Positions 1 through 12,570 of a stretch of DNA of 64,000 nucleotides are shown here, piece by piece. A program made the translations under genes and the position numbers. Positions within the stretch are counted from its first letter, which is position 1, and every line of letters starts with the position of its first letter. The notes beneath the pieces are model-generated. The model ran no database searches and was not told the origin of the DNA. It saw only the letters and a list, made by a program, of their open reading frames with translations. This DNA comes from Hedera helix (taxonomy: Eukaryota; Streptophyta; Magnoliopsida; Apiales; Araliaceae). The stretch spans positions 2,284,501 through 2,348,500 of the forward strand of contig OX359270.1 of the NCBI GenBank assembly GCA_947179155.2. The letters are read 5' to 3'.

Positions 1-1429
1 TTTGTTAATTTGAAATTTGTTTAAAACCATCACCGTTGATGGAGAAGGCCTAGATGGATAAAATTTGTAATGAGAATTTGGGACATTGGAGTAGTTAGGT
101 TTCGTCAAATCCCTATTTTGTAATGTATTGAGTATAATGAAGCTTTGTTATGCTCTATTTATTAAACTTTGTTTGGTAATGCTTTGTTTTTAGAACTTTA
201 TTTGGTAATGCTCCGTTTTGGAACTTTGTTTTGTAATGTTCAGCTTTGTTTTTAAGCTTCATTTCAGTCCAAAAAAATGATATATGACAAGACAACCACA
301 CCATATGATACCAATAATATCATATTAAAACAATTAAAAATCTGATACAATCTCATACATCGCAACCATTAAAAACTTGATAAAAAATATCATATCATAA
401 TTGGACATAGATTAATCCCAGTTTCCAAAAGCATCCATGGACTTAACTACATATTAATCGACTACATACAAGACAGCATAAGTTTTTGCTTAGACACAAG
501 ATATTCAAAAACACCATAAACTTTGGTGACATAAAACAACATCAAAACACCCTAAAGTTTGGTGAATTACAAACATTAACAAAAATAGGTGTTAACATAA
601 TATTTGTGCTTTTATTTCATTCTTCATTCTTTGTATGCTTCTCCTACTTTCTTTTCTCCTTCTATTTTCTAGTTAAGGCATCCACATTGGTTTTCTTAGC
701 AGCTTTCATTACTTTGTCTAAGTTGCTAAGACTAACAAACATCTTGCCACCTTTCACAATCAGTGGAGTACCTTTAAATTAATTTGTGCTTTGAGGAGTT
801 CTAGTTACCAACCAGCCCTTTGGATTTGGTGAACTAGAAGATGTAGGCAATTTTGGTGGAGCTCTGATATTGTCACCATTCACATTTAAAGGACTGAAGT
901 TACTATGCACTTACAACATCATAACACTTACATGAATAAAGGACCGCAACAACTAATCCATAAATGCTATATAAAATAAATGTCTTACTGATGTAGCTAC
1001 AATTGTCCTTAGTGATATAAATGGCCCAACTGGTGTAGTTCCACCCCAAAATTAATTCAACAACCACACCATAAATGACCCAATTTGTAAGAAATATCCC
1101 AAACATAAATGCACAAATATTAACACTTACTTCACATGAACTTTGCCTAAGTGGTTGGAAGCCACCAACTAATGACCTAGTAACCACAGAAGAATTCTTT
1201 CTATGTACCTATGCCATAAATTAAAAAGTATAAGTCATTCATTAAATTTATTTCTAATCTATAAAGTTATTCAATTGCTAAAACTAATAAAGGATGAAAG
1301 CGTTAAACATTTACATTCATTTTTTTATCTTTTTTGTACAGGTTGGGACTGAGATGATGGACTCACAAGTAGTTGGGACTAAGAGGATTAAGTTATAGGT
1401 GGGGCTGACTCAAAGTCTTGAGTTTGAAC
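1..1429. other. No gene seen; flank of the MULE pseudogene
   Basis: I found no supportable coding exon here. The stretch lies downstream of the 3' end of the - strand transposase pseudogene and may include its degraded 3' part and terminal repeat. Around 150-250 a short motif containing ACTTTG and TAATGCT recurs about four times at roughly 35-bp spacing. No terminal inverted repeat or target duplication could be fixed, partly because the element may run past the window edge. Confidence 0.4.
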
Positions 1430-4020
1430 TTCTAGTTAGGGCTGAACTTCAGGCTGAACCACATTCTCATTCTTGTGTTTCCTAGCATTATGTCTAAAAT
1501 GCTTACATTTGCAGCATCAATCTTAAAGATGTTTGATGCCCCTTTCCCAAGTAGCCAGCTGGAATAGGTTTGAGTTCATCCATATTCTTTCTTTCACACT
1601 TATTAGCTCTATCAGGGAGCTTATGGTAATGTAAGGGAAATAAAACAAAATTTAATATATGGTCCCAAAATTTTGGGTTTGTCATTAAAGCTATAGAATG
1701 TTTATAAATATCGTTATAGGTTTCATTCTTGTACAAATTTTTCACATAGGCTTCAGGTTTTTGGTACATGAAAAATATGCATGATATGGCATGATGGCAT
1801 AAAATCCAAGTTATGTCCCATCCTGTATAGCTACAACCCCATGCACCCAAGTTCACTGTATATTGATTCCCTCACAGTCTATACTTGAAATTTAGTATAA
1901 GTTGAGGCATACATAATGCATTCCCTTGCCTTTTCTTTTCCTTTTTCCAGTATTTCTAAAGCATTGGGGGTATAAATTGACCCACCATTTTTTCCTCAAT
2001 GTTTTATTCTTCATTATTCTGGTCATTAGAAATTCCCTGATATCTTTCAGCATTGACAAAATTGGTATCTCCATAGCTTTGCTAATCAAACCTTTAAAAC
2101 TTTCACAAAGGTTATTACAAACCAAGTCACATTTAGGATAGGGACTAGAATGACTTTTGGATCACTGATTTGGTAGTTTATCGTTCAGCTAGTGTGAAGC
2201 TTTTTGATCAGTGTCCTTTAATAGTTGCATGTACTATTTAAATCTCTTCATATTTGTTGCCTTTACACAGTTCCATAACAATTCCCTCAATTGCATACCC
2301 CTCTATCTAGCATTACTAAAATTTAAGTGCATATATTAAAAGCAAAATCTGAATTCAAGATTAGGAATCACATTCTCAAATGCTTTGTTTGTTACTAATA
2401 AATGTCCACCTTGTTTCATTTACAATCTCCACATCATCTTTCAACAGTTCTAAAAACCATGTCCAGCTATCTTTGATTTCACTTTCTACTATAGCATATG
2501 CTAAAGGATAAATGTTATTATTTGAATTCTCATAGCTGTAAGTAGAACCCCACCATTTGCACTATTTAAATGTGTCACATCAACACCTATTATAGGCTGA
2601 TAGTTTTTAAATCTCTCTTTCAATCCACCTTGACATATATAAATTCTCTTAAAAAGTGGTCCACCACTTGCCAAAGTCTCAGGTTAAGTCACAATTTCAG
2701 CTGTTGTACCAGAATTATTTTGTTTCAACTCCAACAAATAGTTCCAGAGCTTGGGATATTGTTCTAGAAAAGAACCCTAAATCATTTTCACAACCTTCTG
2801 CCTAGCTCTAAGTGCTTGTGATTCAAAAATCTTTAGCTCTAAAGTATTCCAAGCTAGGTCCTCAACTGTTTTACATGACATATCGGGTTGTCTCCTAAAT
2901 TCTTGCAAAAACCTTGTGGGTAACCAACCTGACTTAACATGTTCGTTCTCAAGTTCCTTAACGCACATATGTATATCAATAAACTTTTCCACTTGCAAAG
3001 TATTATCATATTGCATCCTCCTAGCTGTTATTTTCCAAGGACATCCCTTTGCACACTTAAACCTTACCCTCAGAGGCATAATTTTTGCCAAATAAATTGT
3101 TCTCCTACAATTCTTGATGGCATAGTTTAAAACTATCTCTTTAAAAACCTTATTATTGCTATAAAAAAAAAACATTCCCATTTTGAATATTAGATCATTT
3201 ATATCTATGTTTGGGTTAAACTCAGGCTAAATTGGTGCATCATCTCCCCCAACCCTAGCTCTTGGAATTTTATCAAACATTACATCAGCCTTTAGACCTT
3301 CATTCACCCTAACTTGAGGTTCAAGTTCATTATTGTTAATTTTAGGTTTTGTTGCTTTCTTACTTTGTTGATTATTAACCTCAAACTCATCTTCCACGTT
3401 CTCTTCAAAATATGGTCATCATCCTTATAAGCACTGTCATTGAATGTCTCTGTAAAAGTTGAATCTTAACTAACACTCTCATTATCACTATAACTTTTAC
3501 CACTATAATTTTCAAAGTCATTGTCATTTGGTTGACTAAAGTACTCATCCTTAATCACATTTTCCTCTTCATCAAAACCATGATCATCTCCATCTAAATT
3601 TATCTCAACTTGAGTCCATTTAGAAAGAGGAGGAACAACTGACACAGGGTCCATATGAACAAGGATGATTGTTATTGCTCTATGATCAATGGGCAAATAA
3701 GGACATATGTTCTTAATGTCATCATCAATTATGATTTCCCTTAAACCCCTCTCTTCACTGCAATGATAAAAGGTTAATGCTCTATGGAAACCCATTTCCA
3801 TAGCCATTTCCCCTAAGTCTGAAATAGTTAGAAGGTTTATTCTACAAACATCTACATATTCATGGGACCCACCTATATATCCCTTGTTTGTAATCCCCCC
3901 CCCCCCCAAATAACACATTTTCGCAATAAATAAAGCCTTCAAAGGATCACCATCTGCATGAATTGCAACCACAAAAAAGTGCATATTTTTATTTAATAGA
4001 TGCTCACAACATCCCAGCAA
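1430..4020 (-). pseudogene. MuDR/MULE transposase pseudogene
   Basis: Remnant of a Mutator-like transposase, which in intact form cuts and pastes DNA. Reading on the minus strand, pieces occur in the expected order. A PB1-like N-terminal domain with YIGG and an acidic linker lies at 4020-3466. The MuDR DNA-binding domain with the CPWKI motif is at 3181-2777. The DDE core at about 2760-2130 includes GVDVTHL, with the first catalytic Asp, followed by the degenerate WTFISNK where Asp is expected in SDQQ-type motifs. CNNLCESF lies at 2125-1892. A SWIM-like segment (ITWILCHHAISCIF) is at 1856-1503. A broken CCHC knuckle (CCKCKHF) is near 1480. Several frame changes and stops separate the pieces, so no intact protein is possible. 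Poly-C and TA repeats lie in or beside the N-terminal part. Domain order makes the family call strong; element ends were not found. Confidence 0.85.
3895..3907. repeat. Poly-C tract (13 C) inside the MULE PB1-like region
   Basis: Uninterrupted run of 13 C. On the minus strand it is a G run that would encode consecutive glycines just before the YIGG motif of the PB1-like domain. Such mononucleotide runs slip easily, so the exact length may be variable or a sequencing artefact. Confidence 0.9.
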
Positions 4021-4134
4021 AGTGGAACCATATTGTTACAAACAAACATTGTGCTAAAATAACAAAATTTTACGATAAAACAATGTGAACAAAAGCAGAG
4101 GGTCCACTATTAACTGTAATAAATAAATAAATAA

Positions 4135-4135
<1 letters not shown>

Positions 4136-4191
<56 letters not shown>
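4136..4191. repeat. (TA)n microsatellite
   Basis: About 28 uninterrupted TA units, preceded by a short AAAT-type repeat (AATAAATAAATAA). It lies just upstream of the first recognisable exon of the MULE pseudogene. The Tyr/Ile-rich reading frame across it is an artefact of the repeat. Confidence 0.98.
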
Positions 4192-4196
<5 letters not shown>

Positions 4197-5779
4197 AGGG
4201 AGAATCATTTATCACCATCAATAAAGCATAGTGAGATTCCATAAGTACATTCACCATCAAATCATAGTAAACAAGATAGACATATATTAAAGATATATGT
4301 ATACATACAATGACTATCTTACCCCAATATTGTGGCATGTCACGGTTAGGAAGTCTCAAACACTAATTAGTTGAGTTCATTTTCTTAAATCAGAAGCGTC
4401 AACACCCAGATCTTTTTCAATCTTTGTGAAACCCTAGATTGAAAACCCAAAATTGCCTAAAGCCCTAGCCGATGCTCCTCAATCATTTGGAATTCTAAGT
4501 ATAAATGTGTTTAACTAATTTTGATGTTACATGAGTGTAAAATACCATATATGCATGCTTACAACAAACTTATGTGTACAATACTTGACATCTGTATTAA
4601 ATTCATAGAAACAAACTCTAAAATGTTGACATGTGTCTATCTCCAACAATTAAATTGGACGGAGCAGCAAAAATGAACAAAATTATTGTTTTAAAATACT
4701 TAAAGGTATTCATTGATGATTCTCAAACTTTGAGGAACAAATAAATTATTGTCTAAACTTAAGGGGACAATTTTGTCATTAGGACTAAAATAAAAGCGAG
4801 AAAAATATCTTTTAATTAACGTTCAATAAGCACAGAATGATAATTGACAAGAAATCTTTTAATTCTATTATTACTCTAATACTTGTCCTAAAATAAACTC
4901 TAAAACTAAACCATCAAAATCTCTTTTGGTCTTAACTTTATATATAGGTGAAAATTCCTTTACCTCCAAGCTTGTTCCACTTCTCTTTTTTGTTCTTTTT
5001 TTCCCTTGTGATATCAATTTTCTTTTATACGAATCTTTTTAACTCTTTTTCCTTCAATATATTGGAGTTTTAAATATTACTTAATCACAGGATTTTGATT
5101 TATAATAATAAAATATTAAATAATACAAAATAAAATAAAAATATTAATTAAAAGAAACTTAAATTATAAAAAAAAAAAATAGGGATCATATTTGCATGAT
5201 TGTGTATCGATCAAATACCCCAATACCCAACTTTTGTTCATCCTTGAGTAGAAGAAATGAAAATAAAATAAAATAAAACTAAATTATTTATGTAGAAAAT
5301 ACAATTGCGACTACAAGCTTTTCGTGACATAGGTCAAACCATCGTTAATGATTAGAAACTGTCACATACAACAATGTTAGCTAACATATTTGCATGGGTC
5401 GCATACTTTTTCGACAATTAAGTATTGTCCCTATAAGTATTAGAAACCGTTTGGTTAATACTTTCATTTTTATTGATATCTTTATCCATCATCATTATAG
5501 CCAGAAATGTAAACCGTCCTTAGTAATATATAGAAGGTTCATGTGATAGTTATGACCGCCACCAACACTCTATTGGTGCCCATTCTTATCCTCTCAGCAC
5601 TACCTACCTTTGGCAACACCTATACCATGTCTAATGCTGTGAAATTCATTAAAAATTAACAATATGAATATAAAAAAAAATTGCTAAAAACATATAATCA
5701 TTAAACATGTTATTTAATGTATCACCTAATCTAAAGTTTAATTCAAATCAAATCAACCAATGATTACTAGTATGACTCA
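4192..5779. other. AT-rich spacer, no gene recognised
   Basis: No coding similarity, RNA gene or clear terminal repeat is visible. It separates the upstream end of the MULE remnant from the start of the copia homology. The segment near 4400-4480 (AAACCCTAGATTG and similar) resembles a plant 5'UTR and may belong to the MULE gene, but this is only an impression. Confidence 0.4.
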
Positions 5780-7005
5780 CTTTTATCAATATAGAAGCCA
5801 AACGTTCGAATTTTGATGACAGTAGGTTATCATGACAACTTCTTTACTTTCTTAATGGACAATGATCCTTTAACTTTAAATGAAAGCCATGACATCACCC
5901 GATGCACCTTTTTGGAAAGAAACCATAAACTCTAAAATTGAATCCATAATGACAAACCATACTTGGGAATTAGTTGACTTGCCCCCTGGTACTAAATTAA
6001 TTGGTTGCAAATGGATTTTTAAAAGAAAACATAAACCTGATGGCTCAATCAATAAATTCAAAGTTAGGCTAGTAGCTAAAGGGTATAAGCAAAAGAAAGA
6101 CCTAGATTACTTTTAGACTTATTTTACAGTCGCGAGAACCACATCCATTAGAACCTTGATTGTTCTTGCTACTGTACATAATTTGATTACACATCAAATG
6201 GATGTTAAAACTGCCTGTCTTATTGGAGACTTAGAAGAAGAAATTTATATGGACCAACCCGAAGGTCTTGTGTCCCTTAGAAATGAAAATAAAGTTTGTA
6301 AACTAATTAAGTCTCTTTATGGCCTTAAACAAGCACCTAAACAGTGGCATGATAAATTTAATAGTGTAATGACTTCTAATGGATATGGTATAAATGATCT
6401 TGATAGATACATTTACACTAAATTTAAAGGACATAAGCAGGTGTGATTGTTTGCCAATATGTTGATGACTTGCTGATTTTTAAAATTGGTCTAAATGTGA
6501 TTTATGATACTAAATCCATGTTATCATCCACCTTTAACAAGAAAGAGTTAAGGGTTGCTAGTGTAATTCTTAGAATTAAATTGGATAGAATTAATAATGG
6601 GTATATGATATCCCAAGAACATTTTGTGGAGAAAGTTCTTAAGAAATTTGGACATTTTGATTCAAACCCTGTTAGCACTCCATGTGGTTCTAGTTTGCAC
6701 TTAGCCAAACATAATGGTCCCAATATTTCATAGTCAGAGTATGCACTAGTGATTAGTAGTTTAATGTTTCTTATGAACTATAGTAGACCTGATATTGCAT
6801 ATCCTGTAAACAGACTTAGTAGATACACTCAAAACCCTAACAGGGATCACTAAACTGGTTTGAGTAGAGCTTTGAGATACTTTAGAGGTACTTCGGATCT
6901 TGGTCTATTCTACGGACGTACACCAACTTTACTTGAAGGGTATACATATGCTAACTGAATATCCAATTCAGATAAAACTAAATTTACCAGTGGTTATATT
7001 TTTAC
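5780..7005 (+). pseudogene. Ty1/copia reverse transcriptase / RNase H fragment (left part)
   Basis: Degenerate pol of a Ty1/copia retrotransposon. In order: the RVT_2 start (TSPDAPFWKE), WELVDLPPGTK, GCKWIFKRKHKPDG, RLVAKGYKQK, HQMDVKTA, SLYGLKQAPKQWH, the active-site motif YVDDLLIF at about 6460, then the RNase H-side motifs SRPDIAYPVNRLSRY and TSGYIFT. There are in-frame stops at 6114, 6731 and later, and a frameshift near 6440 just before YVDD. Another frameshift near 5870 separates weak upstream similarity (PLTLNE). No gag, protease or integrase and no 5' LTR are seen upstream, so the element is 5'-truncated. The reading stops exactly at the TTTAC duplication flanking the solo LTR and resumes at 10172. 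Confidence 0.9.
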
Positions 7006-10000
7006 TGTAATATTCCGAACTTCCGAGATAGTCGTAATCCGAATTTATATGCATAAATAAATATTGTATTACATCTAATATGTGTTATGGAATTTTCATG
7101 TGTGTTTATTTTTGTGTTTCATTTCAAGAATCCAACTTAAACAATTATTAGAAAAATAAAAGTAAAATTTTGGAAAACCTAAAACTAGGGTTTGGAGAAA
7201 ACCTAAACCCTAATTTTAGAAACCTTAAGGTTCAAACCCTAAACCATAGAAAGTACTATTTATAAATACGCATATAAATGCAAAAATTATACAGATAAAA
7301 TACGAAAATAATACGATAATAATACAAAAAATATACGGTATAAATACAAAAAAGTCAACTGTGAATAGTAAAAGTCAACTATACTACATGTATACTTGAT
7401 TAAGATTAAGGTTAATTAAAATTAAGATTAACCTAATAAGTTTAATTAGTAAATTAAGAAACTAATCAACCAATCAAGTTGCTAGCTTTAGTAGAGAATT
7501 AACCAATGTTGAGTTAGTTGTTAACTCTAGTTAGTAGTTAAAGTTAAAGCCTAAACCAAGTCAAAGTCAAGCCAAACTTGGAGCCAAAGTCGGAGCCAAA
7601 CTTGGAGCCAAAGTTAAAGTCAAGCCAAACTTGGAGCCAAAGCTTTATTATCTTAATGACCAAAATACCCTAGCTTTGAATGGCATATAAATAGCAAGCT
7701 TAACTCACTTGTTTTCTCATTCATTTCTAAGGCAAAATCAAGAGCAAAATCACTCTCTATATCTATTACTCTTAGTTATAATTCTAGTTTTGAAAATTAC
7801 AAAGAAATAGTTAAAGCTTACAAAAACTAAAGGTACAATCTTTAAAAGTTATTATGTTCATTTTTTCTTTTATCTTTAATTTTTCAAAAGCTCAAGAACG
7901 CGAGTCGTAGCCATGTACGATTGTCGTTCTCCGTGTTCTTCACATGTTCTTGAGCCTTTCTACACTTTGTAGTAGTTATAATGTCGAATTTCAATTCATA
8001 GTTTAAAGCTCAATGAACATACGTAGTGGTCATGTACGGTTTATCCGTTCTCCGCATTTTCGTATGTTCTTGAGCATTTTTATAAATTGTTTTAATCAAT
8101 TATGCAAGCTGTTATAATGACCAAATTTTGTCAATTATAAAGTTTCATAATCACTTATGTAAGCAGTTATAATACTCAAATTATTTCAAGTACGAAAATC
8201 AAAAGCTCAAGAACATAGTCGTTACCATGTACGGTTTTTCCGTTCTTCGTGTTCTGTGTGTGTTCTTGAGCAAAAGTCATAAATCTCTATATATGAAGGT
8301 TTATGATTTTCTTATTTTAGGTTATAAAGTGTTATTGATTGTTAGAACATGTTATCTTAGCAAATTAAAGCTTAAGGTATCATGTTTTATCAATTCAGTC
8401 AAAGAGATATTGAAACAGTTTTTCGTAGTCCCCTCATTGTCAAAAACTGTGTAAATAAGTAAGGAATTTTGAACTTTGGTCTAAACATAAATTGTAGAGA
8501 CGGAAGTTACGAACGCGTGAAATTTTGAACGACTCAAAAATATTTTAAAACGAAGAAGTTATGACCGTTTAACTGAGACGGGGTCTGACAGCCAAAGTTG
8601 TTGTCCACTTTTTATAAAGTCACTTAAAAATGAGTTTTTGAGTTTGAGAATTTTTCAACTAAAACCACCTATGGAAATAGTCTAAACAAGTTATAAAAAC
8701 ATTTATTAAGAAGTAAAATTCGATAAACTAACATTCGAGTGCGCGTAAACAATTATGTAGGCATTTAACGCTTTACCGGAAAAACTCTAAATTGCTTCAA
8801 GACAAGTTTTCTATCCTTAACCTTTTTTTACTTGCTTTTTATATGATTTATACATTTTGTACGAGCAACGTGTTATAAATCTTTGATATGAGAGTTATTG
8901 CTTCTTGTTTCGACATAACTTGCAAAATGAAATGCTTATTCGTGATATATTTTGAATCATGCTTTATTTTATCAAACCAAGTTATCTTGAGGCGATCCTA
9001 ACATGTGAAGTAAACTAAGATGAACGAATATGTACCACTGTTCATAATTAGTCCAGTGTAGTGTATGTTATGTATAGCATAGGATGTCGTTAGATTGATC
9101 CTCTTTCTATATCCACTATAAATGGTTCTAAGTCGAAAGACAAAGAACAGTTCTAGGTCTAACCACCACTCAGTCTTACTATGTTAAACATTTGTAATAT
9201 CAATTGTTGTACCATGAATCCTTAAAATCCATATCAGTGTGAGTTCACTTATATGCTATGTGTTAGACTTACTGAGCTTTTGTATGCTCACCCTTGCAAA
9301 TAAACCTAAACTGCAAACATACCCGAAAGCTCCGGTTCTAAGAAGAAGAAAGGAAAGAAGAAATGCATAAATTAGTTTACATGTTTTATTAAATTGCTTG
9401 TCTTTTTGTTTTAAAGTCTTGATGACTTATGTAATATGAACAAGCAAATCGTGTAATCAACTCTATATTAATATATATCAAGTTTCATCACATGTTCTTG
9501 TTACGTCTTTACTTTGATTAATCTTAGAATTGTTAAAACTTAACATAGTATTAATAATGATATATTTATCTTGATGAGGATTGGTAATAACTTGTGAGTG
9601 TTGTACATCCGAGACAGGACTAAGCGATGTTGACTGGTCAAATCCATTGTTAAGGTTCCTCAGACCCAGGTATAACTCATTATTACTATTCTGAATGTCA
9701 GATAAATAGGATTATTGATATGAAGAAATATCACTATAACCAAATATGTTTCGAGTGAGAATTTTAACTAGTTGGGTAATATTCTGTACGGAAAGAGAAT
9801 TTTGCACCAGACAAAGATACAACCATTTGTCACGGATAAATATGCAAACATTTATCACGGGTGAAGATACAAACATTCACCGCGAGATTCTCTGTTCCCA
9901 ATAGCCGTCTTAATGATTTAATGTCGTGGATATTGGAACATGTGAGGTTATAGAATATCTAAATCTTAAGGATAAAATGTCATGATTGAGTATTAAGTCT

Positions 10001-10166
10001 CTTGTATCGATTACAAGGACTTGATAGAAAATAATGAAAGATCTTTGGGAATTAAGATGTGAACTTTGTTTATGAATAAAGGAAATCATTCATAAACCTA
10101 ATAATTTAGCATTTATAGTGAGCACCAAGTCATCTATAGTAAATATAGTTATTTGGGGGTGTCACA
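7006..10166 (+). mobile_element. Solo LTR of a Ty3/gypsy-type element inside the copia element
   Basis: Begins TGTAATATTCC and ends GGGGGTGTCACA (TG...CA). It is flanked by a perfect 5-bp target duplication TTTAC (7001-7005 and 10167-10171), and the copia reading frame continues across when it is removed. No gag-pol, tRNA primer site or purine tract is present, so it is a solo LTR of about 3.16 kb. A TATA box (TATAAATAG, 7686-7694) fits + orientation. It carries internal direct repeats built on GCCAAACTTGGA (about 7568-7641) and three inverted-repeat units (7889-8271). The termini resemble those of the neighbouring gypsy elements, but the body is not the same family as 10835-21916. Confidence 0.88.
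7889..8271. repeat. Three inverted-repeat (hairpin) units inside the solo LTR
   Basis: Units at 7889-7955, 8007-8075 and 8204-8271 each open with AGCTCAAGAAC or a near variant and close with GTTCTTGAGC. Their centres share CCATGTACG / TCATGTACGG followed by CGTTCT. Each unit can fold into an imperfect hairpin, and the three are direct repeats of each other. They lie about 200-580 bp downstream of the LTR's TATA box, so they would probably be transcribed. Confidence 0.8.
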
Positions 10167-10171
10167 TTTAC

Positions 10172-10610
10172 TTTGGGTGGTAGAGTGATTTCTTGTAAAT
10201 CTTTCAAACAGACTTGTGCAATTCTCTCCACTATGGAGTTTGAGTTTATTGCCTTAGAGAGGGCAAGTTATGAAGTAGAGTGACTTGAAAAATATTTTGG
10301 GGAACATTCCTTTGTGGGAAAGACCAGTTCCATCTATATCTTTATATTGAAATTGCAAGCTGTTATTGGTAGAGCAAAGAACTAGGCCTATAATGGTAAA
10401 AGTAGGCATATACGCCTAAGGCATAATATTGTGAGACAACTGTTATATATCTGATGGGATTATATCCCTTAATTTTGTGAAGTCAGAATTAAATCTTGCG
10501 GATCCACTGAATAAACCAGTTAGCCAAGTGTTAGTGAGCAATACATCGAGGGGGATGGGGTTTCTGCCTATAAAAGAAGACCAACAATAATGGTAACCCA
10601 ACTTATGGGA
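10172..10610 (+). pseudogene. Ty1/copia RNase H C-terminal fragment (right part)
   Basis: Continuation of the copia pol interrupted at 7005. The motifs LGGRVISCKSFKQTC and AILSTMEFEFIALE match the conserved end of copia RNase H. Near the C-terminus another frame shows SRGMGFLPIKED. Several stops and frameshifts interrupt it. Distance to the polypurine tract is inflated by the gypsy insertion at 10835. Confidence 0.85.
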
Positions 10611-10834
10611 TTGGTGATCCCATGAAGTAGGTCCATATGGGTAATAACAAGTCTTAGGGTAGTTTGTAAGGCATTATCCATCTTACATACTTTGAGTCCA
10701 TCCATATGGTGTAGACTAGTGTAGTACTACAGTTTTTAAGGTTGAGTATTACAAATACTCTTAATGCTTCCATAGCCCAATATTAGATGTGTGTTTAAAC
10801 TGTAGGGCACACTTAATGGAATCACCTACGTGAA
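10611..10834. other. Copia 3' untranslated region, left of the gypsy insertion
   Basis: Short non-coding stretch between the end of copia homology and the left edge of the gypsy element. It ends with GTGAA (10830-10834), the left copy of the gypsy target duplication. The right part of this region resumes at 21922. Confidence 0.6.
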
Positions 10835-11395
10835 TGTGACACCCCCAAATCTGGGCTCACACAACCCAAACTTGAGTTGTCAAAAGACTACAACAAAATT
10901 ATTACAACGTTTCACAATACAGTGTATAATAATACACAACTAAGTCTTCACAATTATTGTTACAATATTTTACAACACGTGAAGACTACGATAACTATCC
11001 CTCGGACTCTCACTCCATCCCCCGACTAGACCCAGCTACGTTCTCATCTCCTGTTGAAAAATAATGGAACGAAAAGAAATGGTGAGCTCAAATAGCCCAG
11101 TAAGAAATATCATAACTAAGATAATGATGATTAATTATCATTAGCCTTCAACAGTTGAGTTCTTGATATAATACAATAGACTACAAGGTTTATATCAAAA
11201 ACTGTAGTTAAATTCTTGAACAACGTTCAGATCAATAATAGTAGCGGAATGAGCAATCTATTAGAAGAATAATGCAGACTATAATGTCCACTCGTTTCTC
11301 TATATAGAAAAAACATCATCAACTTTTATTATCTGAAATACCATTAGTCATGATAATACAAATTCACAGTTCCTAGTCATAATCATGCAAATCAA

Positions 11396-11720
11396 CAGTT
11401 CATCTTTGCACTACGAGCCAAAGATATTCATTATAACACCAACGATCATGATTATACCAGTATTCAGCCTTTGGTCATAATCATACCAAACAACAGTTCA
11501 TCTTTGCACTACGGGCCAAAGATATTCAATATAACACCAACGGTCATGATTATACCAGTATTCAGCCTTTGGTCATAATCATACCAAACAACAGTTCATC
11601 TTTGCACTACGGGCCAAAGATATTCAATATAACACCAACGGTCATAATTATACCAGTATTTAGCATTTGGTCATAATCATACCAAACAACAATTCATCTT
11701 CGCACTACGGTCCAAAGAGA
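11396..11720. repeat. 98-bp tandem repeat, 3.3 copies (left LTR)
   Basis: Units begin at 11396, 11494, 11592 and 11690 with CAGTTCATCTTTGCACTACG or a near variant; the fourth is partial. The equivalent array in the right LTR has one unit fewer. Confidence 0.92.
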
Positions 11721-12368
11721 ACTTTCACCATGTGTCATAAAGACACCGAACAGATGTATCGCCTTTAACCTATTATATAGCCTTTAACCTATCATCTGTT
11801 CAACAATTATATTGCATCTGTGCCCCCGGCCACAGACATTCAGAATAGCTTGGTTCTTGATGATTAGTACAAATAACAGTGAAATAAATGATGAACAGAA
11901 GAAATAGGATACACAATAAGTATCAGAAGTTTACTTTGTGCAGATTCAAATAATGTCCAAATTGTCAACATGGTGTGGAGTGAAATTCAAAAATGATATT
12001 CAAGATCTACAGTTTAGAATAACGGTTACAGTTCAATAGAAAGGTTCAGAAAAATAGGAAGGTTTAACTGAAATGATATTAAATGAAGCACAAACTATTA
12101 AGGAACATATAATCATTTCAGGAAACTTTTCCAAATAGTACTTACCATAGTAAGTTAAGAGTATAAAAGAAATAATATCCCTTACTATAGTAAGTTTGAA
12201 TAATGGAGGATGAAAAAGATGGTATCCTTTATGAGTATAAAGGAAAATAATATCACTTACGAATATGAAAGAAAATGATATTACAAACGAATATAGAATA
12301 AAAGTGTCATGTCATAATTCGTGTAGACAAATTATTTTCACAAGAGACAAATAAGAAATTTACAAAGG

Positions 12369-12570
12369 GTTATTCACCAACAGGCAGTAATCCGTGCCGT
12401 AAGGTTATTCCCACAATTTAATAAAATTTGAATACGAAGAGTTATTCACCAAACAAGCGGTAATCCGCGCCGTAAGGTTATTCTCAGAGATTAATAAGGA
12501 ATGAATACGAAAGGTTATTCACCAACAGGCGGTAATCTGTGCCGTAAGGTTATTCCCACAATTTAATACA
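12369..12570. repeat. 72-73-bp tandem repeat, 3 copies (left LTR)
   Basis: Units start at 12369, 12441 and 12514 with GTTATTCACCAA and each contains CCGTAAGGTTATTC. The right LTR has the same three-unit array, beginning near 19967. Confidence 0.88.

Noticed and set aside
4054..4359. Minus-strand 101-codon frame rich in Tyr and Ile
   Set aside because: Created by the (TA)n microsatellite; no similarity or codon character of a gene.
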